This document shows, piece by piece, positions 6,488-13,503 of a stretch of 13,617 bases of DNA; the stretch's first letter is position 1, and each line of letters begins with the position of its first letter. The position numbers and the translations under genes were made by a program. Source of the stretch: GWA2-66-18 sp964537395 (GTDB lineage: Bacteria; Elusimicrobiota; Elusimicrobia; UBA1565; UBA9628); the NCBI GenBank assembly GCA_964537395.1, contig CAZIBN010000083.1:1-13617 (forward strand), given 5' to 3'. The notes under the pieces are model-generated. The model saw only the letters and a program-made list of their open reading frames with translations. It ran no database searches and was not told the origin of the DNA.

Positions 6488-8680
6488 TCAACCGCGGAAG
6501 CCCCCACTCACGCGACCGGCGTCACCCTGCCGTTGAGCGCGCTGATGGTAGCGGTCCTCGGGGCGCGGCGAGAGGGCCTTGCGGACCACCTCGTCGATGG
6601 CCGGGCCAAGTCCCGGGACCAGCACCGACGGCGCGACGAAGCGGCCTTCCATCTTGTCGCTCATCTCGCCGGGGCCCTTGAAGGGCAGGCACCCGGTCAG
6701 AAGCTCGTATAAGGTGACGCCGAGGGCGAACACATCGGACTGCTTGACGACCGCGCCCATGGCCTGGTCGGGCGCCATGTACACCGGCGTGCCGACGATG
6801 GTCTTGGTCGTGGTCAGCAGCGAGTCGAGGATCTGCCGGGCGATGCCGAAGTCCATGACCTTGACCCAGCCCCCGTCGGCCAGCATCACGTTGCTGGGCT
6901 TCATGTCGCGGTGGATGACGTGGCGCGCGTGGGCATGGTCGACGGCCTCGCCGATCTGGCGCAGGATCTCGAGCGCCTGGGCGGGCGGAAGACGCCGGCC
7001 GGGGCTTTCGTTGAGCAGTTCGTGAAGGGTCATGCCCGAGACATACTCGAAGACGAGATAGGTGTCGGAGGAATCGCGGATGATGGTATAGATATCGACG
7101 ATGTGGGGATGATGCAGCGAGGCCACCATCTCGGCTTCCTTAAGAAAGCGCTCGCGCTCGCGCGGGCTGGCCTGCAGCTCGCTGCGCAGCTTCTTGACCG
7201 CGACCGGGCGCTTGAGCACCTTGTCCCAGCCCTTGTAGACCATGCCCATGCCGCCCTCGCCGAGCGGCGACACGATGTCGTACTGAGAGTCGAGCTCCTT
7301 GCGCTCGGAGGCGAAGCCGATGACGCCCTCGGGACGGGTGCCTCGCGACAGGCGCCAGAACAGGAAAATGAGCAAGGCGGCGAGCGCCGAGGCCCCGGCC
7401 GCGACGGCGCGCAGCCAGCCGCGCGAGACGCCGGGCGCCGCCGTGGGGGCGCCCGACTCCAGGCGAGTGCGAGCCGAGGCGTACAGCGACGCGTACTCCG
7501 GCGTCAGCTCCGCGGCGCGCTTGAAATCAGCGAGGATCTTCTCCCCCTTCTCGCCCAGGCCCTCGAGGGCACGCGCCCGCTCCAGGTAGCCCAGGCCCAT
7601 CCCCGCGTCGGACTGCACCGCCTTCTCGGCGTCGCGCAGGGCGTTGGGATAGTCCTGGACGCCGTTGTTGGCCTCGGCGCGGCGGCCGTAGGCGACGGGC
7701 AGGTTCGCCTTGTCGCCCTGCGCCGACCACAGATCGATCGCCTTCGTGAACTCGCGCAGGGCCTGAGAGAACTCCTTTAAGATCGTGTAGGCCAGGCCGC
7801 GCATCATGTAGCCGTCGGCCAAGGTCGGGTCCGCCTCGACGGTCGAGTTCGCCGCGGCCAGCGCGCGTGCGCCGTCGCCCATGTTGATGAAGCGCATCGC
7901 CTCCGCGGCCTGCTTGAGCGCCCCCACGCGGTCGCCCGCGCGCAGGCCCGCCTGCTTAAGGCGCGGATCGTCAAGGAGCGAGTTCTCGACGAGCGCGTTC
8001 GCCAGGGGACGGCTTTGCACGGTCGCGACCGCGACGACCCCGGCCTTCGTGCGGCCCTTGGACATCTCATAGATCGAGCGCGCGCCTTTGTCATCGGGGA
8101 ACATTTTCAGCACGCGTTTTGCGTCTTCCGCGGCCTTGGGATAGTCGCCGGACCACAAAGCCCCAGTCGCCCGCGTTCGCAGGGCGGCGGCCAAGGACTT
8201 GGGGTCATCGGTCTTCGCTTCGGCGAGGGTCACGGCCCGGTCCGCGTAAGCGAGGCCCCTCTTGTAGTCGCCGGTCTGGATCATCAAAGCAGCGCCGGCA
8301 TTCACGATTTTCGGGCTGCCTGGAAACCGTTCGACGGCCGCGACCGCGTCGTTTTTCTTCGCTCCGATGCTCTCGTCGATCGCCTTTATCTTGTCAGCAA
8401 GGCCTGGATCAGGATTCGCGGTTTGCTTTTCGACAAGATCGGCTTTCTGTTCCTGCAGCTTTATCGTCTCCGGGACTTGGGCGGCGGTGCGTCTGTACAC
8501 ACCCTCTTCATCATCCACCTCAATATGAGAAGTTTGCAGGGCAGGAACCACAGGAGGCGGGGCAGGATCAACTGCTCGCGCGACCGGCCAGAGGGCAAGC
8601 AAAGATACGACGAGGATCACTCGACGATACTGTCGAATTCCAGAGGTCTTGACGACGTGTCTCAGCGTGTTACAATACAT
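6488..8680 (-). CDS. TPR-containing transmembrane Ser/Thr protein kinase (Hanks type)
   Basis: 730 residues from ATG 8680; upstream in-frame ATGs at 8689 and 8710 are less likely because the predicted +1 is about 8684. Residues 1-36 are a signal sequence (RQYRR, then VILVVSLLALWPV, ARA-V). Residues about 115-405 are TPR-type helical repeats (GDYKRGLAYADRAV, GDYPKAAEDAKRVL, KEFSQALREFTKAI). A membrane helix lies at 424-442, followed by RLSRGTR, placing the kinase in the cytoplasm and the TPRs probably outside. The kinase (about 467-712) has GEGGMGMVY, VAVKK (K496), HRDMKPSN (D592), DFG (D610) and PEDR, so catalysis is expected. APE is replaced by APD (D638). Kinases of this layout usually transmit an envelope or binding signal; the substrate is unknown. 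The last about 19 residues after PEDRY (HQRAQRQ...) are Arg/Gln/Gly-rich and read like out-of-frame sequence; a frameshift near 6548 is possible. Confidence 0.9.
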   Translation of the reverse strand: MYCNTLRHVVKTSGIRQYRRVILVVSLLALWPVARAVDPAPPPVVPALQTSHIEVDDEEGVYRRTAAQVPETIKLQEQKADLVEKQTANPDPGLADKIKAIDESIGAKKNDAVAAVERFPGSPKIVNAGAALMIQTGDYKRGLAYADRAVTLAEAKTDDPKSLAAALRTRATGALWSGDYPKAAEDAKRVLKMFPDDKGARSIYEMSKGRTKAGVVAVATVQSRPLANALVENSLLDDPRLKQAGLRAGDRVGALKQAAEAMRFINMGDGARALAAANSTVEADPTLADGYMMRGLAYTILKEFSQALREFTKAIDLWSAQGDKANLPVAYGRRAEANNGVQDYPNALRDAEKAVQSDAGMGLGYLERARALEGLGEKGEKILADFKRAAELTPEYASLYASARTRLESGAPTAAPGVSRGWLRAVAAGASALAALLIFLFWRLSRGTRPEGVIGFASERKELDSQYDIVSPLGEGGMGMVYKGWDKVLKRPVAVKKLRSELQASPRERERFLKEAEMVASLHHPHIVDIYTIIRDSSDTYLVFEYVSGMTLHELLNESPGRRLPPAQALEILRQIGEAVDHAHARHVIHRDMKPSNVMLADGGWVKVMDFGIARQILDSLLTTTKTIVGTPVYMAPDQAMGAVVKQSDVFALGVTLYELLTGCLPFKGPGEMSDKMEGRFVAPSVLVPGLGPAIDEVVRKALSPRPEDRYHQRAQRQGDAGRVSGGFRG
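8649..8676 (+). promoter_or_regulatory. Predicted promoter of the exported protein gene at 8696
   Basis: TTGACG (8649-8654), a 16-base spacer and TACAAT (8671-8676) are present. Predicted +1 is near 8683, leaving about 13 bases before ATG 8696, with at best AAGG as a weak ribosome site. It lies inside the first codons of the divergent kinase gene. Confidence 0.5.
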
Positions 8681-8690
8681 GAAGGCCATT

Positions 8691-8721
8691 ATTTTATGAG
8701 AACGATCCACGGGAATTTCAA
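8691..8721 (-). promoter_or_regulatory. Predicted promoter of the kinase gene, near-leaderless
   Basis: On the minus strand TTGAAA (8721-8716) and TAAAAT (8696-8691) are separated by 19 bases, which is longer than ideal. Predicted +1 near 8684 would leave about 4 bases before ATG 8680. It lies inside the first codons of the divergent gene at 8696. Confidence 0.35.
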
Positions 8722-9385
8722 GAAGTCCGCAGTCGCTCTCGCGCTAAGTATTGCGGCCATGCCGGGTCTTGTCAATGGTCAGGCCCAGAGTTTAACATCC
8801 GTTAACCAAGACAAATCTCCTAGCAAGCCCGACCTCAAGGATACCGTCAAGGATGCGAGGGCTGGCGCTGCGCTGCTTATCGCAACTGTGCTCAAAACCG
8901 GCGGCGATTTCAACATTGGCCCGAATCTGGCGGAGGTGCTCGGACTTCCGAAACCGATGCCTTCGAAAGTTCAGGAAATCGTGACGAGCCGGCAGGGCCG
9001 AGACTTAGAAGCGAGCGGTTGCTATGTGGTCTATGAAAATCCAGAAAGTTCCGTGCCCGAGGCCGCAGAGAAAAAGGCCATCTGTGCCTACATCGTAAAA
9101 ATTAAACGCAAAGGCCTCGACAAACAGATGCGTTATTTCCGCATTGATTTGAACGGTAAACTCGAGAAGGTCATTCTGTCTCAGTCCAAGCTAGATGACG
9201 CCGGGAAAGGCGTCAGCGGCTCCGGCGTCAAAACCGACCAGGACATCGACTCATCCGAAGTGCGCAAGACCTTCGAGGCGGAGATGAAGTTCTGGCTGAA
9301 GGACTGGCTCAAGAAAGAGCAGAAGAACGCCGCGAAGAAGACGGCGAACGCGACCACGCCGCCCCCCGCCGCGCCTGCCCTCTAA
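8696..9385 (+). CDS. Small exported protein of unknown function
   Basis: 229 residues from ATG 8696; the open frame extends far upstream, but only this start gives a signal peptide. Residues 1-28 have a basic n-region (MRTIHGNFKK), a hydrophobic core (SAVALALSIAAMPGLV) and a likely cleavage near VNG-QA. The mature part has a conserved-looking core with EASGCYVVYENPE and KKAICAYIVKIKRKG (two Cys about 25 residues apart, perhaps a disulfide) followed by YFRIDLNGKLEKVIL, suggesting a small beta-rich fold. After that come a charged helix (FEAEMKFWLKDWLKKEQK) and an Ala/Pro tail. I recognise no family. It is divergent from the kinase gene with only 15 bases between start codons and overlapping promoters, so the two may be regulated in opposition. 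It converges on 9403-9990. Confidence 0.75.
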   Translation: MRTIHGNFKKSAVALALSIAAMPGLVNGQAQSLTSVNQDKSPSKPDLKDTVKDARAGAALLIATVLKTGGDFNIGPNLAEVLGLPKPMPSKVQEIVTSRQGRDLEASGCYVVYENPESSVPEAAEKKAICAYIVKIKRKGLDKQMRYFRIDLNGKLEKVILSQSKLDDAGKGVSGSGVKTDQDIDSSEVRKTFEAEMKFWLKDWLKKEQKNAAKKTANATTPPPAAPAL

Positions 9386-9407
9386 TCGCCCCGCGCAGGC
9401 CTTTATT
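9373..9407 (+). terminator. Weak candidate terminator of the gene ending at 9385
   Basis: GCCTGC (9373-9378) and GCAGGC (9395-9400) can pair across a 16-base loop and are followed by CTTTATT. The stem is short and overlaps the end of the coding sequence, so this is only a candidate. Confidence 0.25.
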
Positions 9408-9990
9408 CAGATTTACGCGGTGATGGAATATGACCGCGAACGGCTCGCGGCTTTGGATCCAATCCCCATTCGCGGACGCCGGCTTGAATAGCCGAATCCT
9501 TGCTGCTGTAGCCTAGCGCGACCGCTGACGCGTTAGAGCCATGGGCTTTCCGCAGACCTTCCGTAATGCTCTCGATCGCCCATTCTTCAGTCTTACGGTG
9601 GCGTCCGAGACCGATCGAGTCGAACTCATCCATCCGCTCACCGCGAACAACCCCCAACGACTTGAGGACCGCGTTGATATCACACTTGGCAAGCAACATC
9701 TCACCGTCACGCCAGACCCAACAGCGTTGTCCCCCGAGATTCCCAGACATGGTCGCAGTCACATACGCGAGCGTGCGTCCCTTGGAAAACTGCGTCGCCC
9801 ACTTATTGATGGCCTCTTCCCCGCCATTATAATCGATGCCTCCGCCCAATTCGAGATGAGCGAGCAAACCCTCTGTCATCGGCACAAGAACCAAACCTCC
9901 ATCTATTTCGCATGGGAAGGCGATGTTTTCAGACCGAAGCAGGTCCTCGAACTCCTCACGCCGGCCGATGATCGCTTCCAATTCGTACAT
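9403..9990 (-). CDS. Probable cytoplasmic immunity protein for the upstream toxin-like protein
   Basis: 195 residues with no signal peptide or membrane helix, in contrast to nearly all other proteins here. It begins 15 bases after the stop of the 1098-residue gene, with GAGG five bases before ATG 9990, so the two form an operon. Sequence features include an N-terminal charged helix (YELEAIIGRREEFEDLLRS), a beta-rich centre (GGLVLVPMTEG, RTLAYVTATMSG, QRCWVWRDGEMLLAKCD) and a basic, Pro-containing tail. I do not recognise the family. The inference of immunity rests on position directly after a C-terminal toxin-like domain, small soluble cytoplasmic form, and shared low GC (about 53%) with that domain. 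It could instead be a chaperone or an unrelated passenger. It converges on 8696-9385 with a 17-base gap. Confidence 0.6.
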   Translation of the reverse strand: MYELEAIIGRREEFEDLLRSENIAFPCEIDGGLVLVPMTEGLLAHLELGGGIDYNGGEEAINKWATQFSKGRTLAYVTATMSGNLGGQRCWVWRDGEMLLAKCDINAVLKSLGVVRGERMDEFDSIGLGRHRKTEEWAIESITEGLRKAHGSNASAVALGYSSKDSAIQAGVREWGLDPKPRAVRGHIPSPRKSE

Positions 9991-9995
9991 TAGAT

Positions 9996-9999
9996 CCTC
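9996..9999 (-). promoter_or_regulatory. Ribosome binding site of the candidate immunity gene
   Basis: GAGG lies 5 bases upstream of ATG 9990 on the minus strand, within the 15-base gap after the toxin-like gene. As the second gene of an operon it needs internal initiation, unlike the leaderless first genes. Confidence 0.65.
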
Positions 10000-10005
10000 A
10001 TTAGG

Positions 10006-13000
10006 CTACTTCAAGCCCAGATTCCAGTCCCGTGAATCTATCATCTTGGAGTCCGAGAGGCCAACGAAGTTGACGGGCCGGCGCAGTTGGCCTTTCCACT
10101 TTAGCGAGAACGCTTCCAGCGCGGGATAAAGTTTTACGAGTTTCTTCGTGCCGTAAATCGGATTACCGTCTCCCGACGGCTTAATATCCAAGGACGTGAG
10201 CGCCGCGACCATTCTGGAGCTATCCAGATTAACATCGATGTCAGAAGGATCGCCTGCCACAGAATCAAAATGTCGCCCCAAAGCTTTACTGGGACTCTCC
10301 GAGTAAAAAGTCGTCGATGTCCCCTTGAGTCGAACCTTCGCGTCGTCCAATCCACTGACGCGCAAGGCTTCCGCCAACTCGATCTTGAACTGATTGAACT
10401 GCCCGGGGCTCTCAAATGACAACGGGCACCTCTTCTCGAACATCCAGTTAATACGCTGCTCTGAAACACCGACAGCACGTGCGTCAGCAGCGAAGCGGTC
10501 CTGCCGGTACAACCTCTGTATTTTCATACGTCGCGAATAGATGCTTGGATTTATTTCGCTAGCTGCAAGTTGCCCAGGGTCAATTTTAACTTGGACATCA
10601 TAGGCTGAATCTACAGGCGCCTTATCGAGCGTCGGCCTTTCAACCGGAGATGTTCGTGACCGCTCAGACAACACGCGGGACTCGATTTTTGCAGTCCCAC
10701 CCTTCACAACCGTATTCTCAATGACGAATGGAGGCACGTCTGCCCTTGGGTTGGCGGCAATGAATTCCGAAACCGTCGGCTTGGCCCGCCCTTTAAACAC
10801 TTCGCGCAAGCCGCCCAACAGCATCAGCTGACCCGCCGATTGCTCCGTGAGATTTTGAATCGACGTGTAGTAGGCGGCGACGCTGCGCGGGTCCCTCTCG
10901 TCAAAGTCATCCTTGGCTCGAAAGAATTCATTGCCGGCTACTCCGACATCCCATGCACCCTTGCCGCCCATGACGAGCCCGACTCCCTTCGCAGCCAACT
11001 CGCCGGCGAAATTGAGCTTCGAGACCCCGTGAAGGGCCCCAAGTCCAGCCGCCATCGGAAGCACGCTATTGGCGAAACCAACGCCGCCGCCGGCGACGGC
11101 CCCGAGCAGCGGGTGTCCCTGCTCGGTCAGCTCCTGGCGCACGTTCTGGACGTATTTGCGCTGGTCCAGGTTCATCGCCGTCTTGCGGTCCTTGTAGGCG
11201 TCACCCTGGTAGCGCTCCCCCAGCTCCGTGCTGACCGCGTTGTTGACGAGATTAACGCCGGCGCGCTCGAACCAGTCCTGCTGAACCTCCGCGACCAAAC
11301 TGCCGACCCTGGGCACGGCGCGGGCGGGATAAAGGGACAAGGCGCCGCTGGCAGCGAACGCCGAAGCGGCCAGGTCGGTCGCACCGCGACCAGCCACGCC
11401 CAGGACCTCGCCCGAACCACCGATGGCTCCGGCACTGTCGTGAATCACCTGGCGTTGCTCAGCAAACTCCCGCGTCCGGCCGTCGCGTGCCCAGCGTCCG
11501 TCTTCATCGCGCCGGTAGCCGACCGCGACGGGCACGAGTTCGACTGTTGTCCCGGTCACTGCCCGGCTCAACGCGTCCCCATTCGAGACGACCTTGGCCG
11601 TCATGAGCTCGCGTTCGTTCGCGCCGCGATAAAGCATCGCCTTGCGCCAGGGCGTCGTCGCGTCGCTCGGATCGGCGACGGTCCGCTCGTAAAGCGCGAG
11701 GCCGGGGCCCTGCCCCGCCTCCCCCGGCTCGAAACGGACGACCTTCTGCTTGACGCCGTGAGTGTAGTAGGCGTCCACGATGAGACGGCCCTCGGCGCGA
11801 TCGGCATAGACCTGGACGCCTTTCACCCCCGCGTCGATGTGACCCAGCAGGTCGCCGAGAACGGAGGCCGCCGCGTCGGACTGCTCCGCGTGCCCGCCGG
11901 GCTTGAAGCCCTGTGTGGCCAGCCACCGCGCGGCGGCGGCCACGGACTCGCTACGCGCCTTGATATCATCCATCGCCGCGAACGCCCCGGCGTCCAAAGT
12001 CCAACCCGTGACCGCGCCGGACTTGTCGCGGACCGTCCAAGCCCCCGCGACCTCGGCGCGTTCCCGCGACGACCCGTCCGCCGATACGAGCCGCGCGGCG
12101 ATGAGGCGGCCGTCCTTGGTCGTCTCGTACTCGATGGAAGCCAAGCCCGAATCCGGCGGCGGCTCCATTCCCAGCTCCGCCCCGGAGAAACGGGTCTTCG
12201 CGGGGAAATCGGCCAAGTGTTCCCGATTGAAGCGGACGTACTCGAGCGCGGCAGCCTTGGCCTTGAAGTAGCCGGGGTCTTGCCGGCGCAGGGCCAGGAG
12301 AGACTGCACTGCCTCGTCGCGGGCCTCCGGCGCGGCGTCCTGGCCCATGAGGACGGAGCGGACGCGCGCGTCCTCCCGGCCCGCTTCCGTACGATCCATC
12401 AAAGCCGAGGCGCGGCTCAAGGCATCTCCGAGGACCGTGCGGCGAGAGTCAGACAAGCCTTCCAGCAACGCGTGCGCCTTCGGATCTTGGGAACGGCTGA
12501 GCCATTCGGATGCGGCCTGGGCGGCCTGGCGCAGCTTCAAGTCCCGCTCCACGACCGAGGACGACTGGTCGAAGGCGGAACGCGCGGCTGAGACAGGCAT
12601 TGGTGCCGCGGAAACGGCCTCGCGCAAGGCGTTGTAGGCGGATTGCTCCAATTCCAGATCCGAGAGCGAGGCAACGCGGTCATTGGCGCGTTCTTGCCCC
12701 GGCGGGGAAACGCCGGGCACGGACAAGGGAGCTTGCTTAGGGGCCCGGCCTGTCAGAATGGACGGGCGGGCCGCGGCGGATTCGACTCGTGTCGCCGTAG
12801 GCGAGAGGGGCGCGGCGTCCGGAGAAACACCGGCGCTTCGGCCTTTGACCTGGTGAAGCAGGGCCAGAAAATCAGGATCGCCAGGAAAGCGCTTCAGCCC
12901 GCTCTCAGCCGCGGCCTGCGCGGCGGCGTAGTCGCCCACCTGCGTCAACGCCAAGATGGACTGCTTGTCACCGGCCGGGCTATTCGCATCGCGTGCCGTC

Positions 13001-13302
13001 AGCGCCGCCGCGGCTTTAAGCGCGTCGCCGGAACGACCGAGAAGGCGATAGGCCTCGCTCAGCTCGAAAAGAGCGGAAGGTTCGAGGGAATCAAGGCTGA
13101 GCGCGTCGAGCGCCTCCAATGCCCGCGTCCGGCCCGGCGCATCAAGCGCCTTAATCAGTTCCGGGAGAGGAACGGTCGGCGACACCTCCGAGGCAGATAT
13201 CGCGGAAAGAACAGGCGAGCGCGGAAGCTGGGCATGCGCGGAGACGAGGAACGCGAGTAGAATGCCTGCGCGGAGGATAAGGTTAAGGGGCTTCCATCTC
13301 AC
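10006..13302 (-). CDS. Large exported TPR-like protein with C-terminal nucleotidyltransferase-fold toxin-like domain
   Basis: 1098 residues from GTG 13302 (ATG 13308 would give two more). The open frame continues upstream to 13488, but only this region gives a signal peptide: RWKPLN, then LILRAGILLAFLVSA, cut near AHA-Q. Residues about 60-150 are TPR-like helices (FELSEAYRLLGRSGDALKAA). Residues 150-700 are a long helical then beta-containing region I cannot assign. Residues about 731-758 are Gly/Ala-rich and hydrophobic and could enter a membrane. Residues about 920-1098 resemble nucleotidyltransferase-fold domains found at the C-terminus of polymorphic toxins: CPLSFESPGQFNQFK, VRLKGTST (G994-T-S in place of the usual GS) and GDPSDIDVNLD, with D1021 and D1023 the expected metal ligands. 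Family knowledge: such domains transfer nucleotides to targets; the target here is unknown. GC falls from about 65% to about 45% near 10740, just before this domain. A small soluble partner gene follows. Confidence 0.8.
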   Translation of the reverse strand: MRWKPLNLILRAGILLAFLVSAHAQLPRSPVLSAISASEVSPTVPLPELIKALDAPGRTRALEALDALSLDSLEPSALFELSEAYRLLGRSGDALKAAAALTARDANSPAGDKQSILALTQVGDYAAAQAAAESGLKRFPGDPDFLALLHQVKGRSAGVSPDAAPLSPTATRVESAAARPSILTGRAPKQAPLSVPGVSPPGQERANDRVASLSDLELEQSAYNALREAVSAAPMPVSAARSAFDQSSSVVERDLKLRQAAQAASEWLSRSQDPKAHALLEGLSDSRRTVLGDALSRASALMDRTEAGREDARVRSVLMGQDAAPEARDEAVQSLLALRRQDPGYFKAKAAALEYVRFNREHLADFPAKTRFSGAELGMEPPPDSGLASIEYETTKDGRLIAARLVSADGSSRERAEVAGAWTVRDKSGAVTGWTLDAGAFAAMDDIKARSESVAAAARWLATQGFKPGGHAEQSDAAASVLGDLLGHIDAGVKGVQVYADRAEGRLIVDAYYTHGVKQKVVRFEPGEAGQGPGLALYERTVADPSDATTPWRKAMLYRGANERELMTAKVVSNGDALSRAVTGTTVELVPVAVGYRRDEDGRWARDGRTREFAEQRQVIHDSAGAIGGSGEVLGVAGRGATDLAASAFAASGALSLYPARAVPRVGSLVAEVQQDWFERAGVNLVNNAVSTELGERYQGDAYKDRKTAMNLDQRKYVQNVRQELTEQGHPLLGAVAGGGVGFANSVLPMAAGLGALHGVSKLNFAGELAAKGVGLVMGGKGAWDVGVAGNEFFRAKDDFDERDPRSVAAYYTSIQNLTEQSAGQLMLLGGLREVFKGRAKPTVSEFIAANPRADVPPFVIENTVVKGGTAKIESRVLSERSRTSPVERPTLDKAPVDSAYDVQVKIDPGQLAASEINPSIYSRRMKIQRLYRQDRFAADARAVGVSEQRINWMFEKRCPLSFESPGQFNQFKIELAEALRVSGLDDAKVRLKGTSTTFYSESPSKALGRHFDSVAGDPSDIDVNLDSSRMVAALTSLDIKPSGDGNPIYGTKKLVKLYPALEAFSLKWKGQLRRPVNFVGLSDSKMIDSRDWNLGLK

Positions 13303-13308
13303 GGGCAT

Positions 13309-13337
13309 AGAGTAGACCCGCTTGTAATTATCGTCAA
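13309..13337 (-). promoter_or_regulatory. Promoter of the large toxin-like gene, leaderless GTG geometry
   Basis: TTGACG (13337-13332), a 17-base spacer and TACTCT (13314-13309) are present on the minus strand. ATG 13308 touches the -10 and would not be transcribed from this promoter. Seven bases past the -10 is 13302, the G of an in-frame GTG, so translation probably begins there without a leader. Confidence 0.6.
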
Positions 13338-13476
13338 GAGCCCTTGTCCCGCGACCTGCTGATTGGCTTCCTAAGACCGCGAAGAAGGCGGCGGGCGAGG
13401 TCGCGCCCCCCCGCAGCGACGGCCCATTGATCCAGCGCGCTGTGCCGTAGCCTGCGGATATCGTGTGAATTCGGCG

Positions 13477-13503
13477 ATATGCTAGCATCCGCCGTGCGCG
13501 GCA
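13477..13503 (+). repeat. 27-base conserved start-region block, copy 2 (other copy 3987-4013)
   Basis: This is the second copy of the block described at 3987-4013. In this copy ATGCTAGCAT (13479-13488) is also a perfect palindrome, which the first copy breaks at one position, so the palindrome itself is probably not the conserved function. Confidence 0.7.
13480..13488 (+). promoter_or_regulatory. Extended -10 promoter of the gene at the right edge, leaderless
   Basis: TGC followed by TAGCAT (13483-13488) is an extended -10 like that at 3990-3998. Five bases (CCGCC) separate it from GTG 13494, the same spacing as in the M91 gene. No -35 is evident. Confidence 0.45.

Noticed and set aside
6911..7780. 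Plus-strand open frames opposite the kinase
   Set aside because: The minus strand encodes an unambiguous kinase with all catalytic motifs; the plus frames show no domain pattern.
8015..8695. Upstream extension of the exported protein gene into the kinase region
   Set aside because: It is antisense to the kinase, and a signal peptide appears only when translation starts at ATG 8696.
10840..12591. Long plus-strand open frame (583 codons) opposite the large toxin-like gene
   Set aside because: Composition is Arg/Gly/Leu/Val-rich and structureless, and the minus-strand frame has a signal peptide, TPR-like helices and a promoter. The open frame follows from high GC at third positions.
13350..13405. 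Inverted repeat CGCGACCT ... AGGTCGCG in the divergent intergenic region
   Set aside because: The arms are only 8 bases and are 40 bases apart in GC-rich sequence, so chance is likely; no further pairing or known operator pattern is seen.
13303..13488. N-terminal extension of the large toxin-like protein up to ATG 13488
   Set aside because: The extension lies upstream of a TTGACG-N17-TACTCT promoter, overlaps the divergent promoter, and would bury the clear signal peptide about 60 residues inside the protein.
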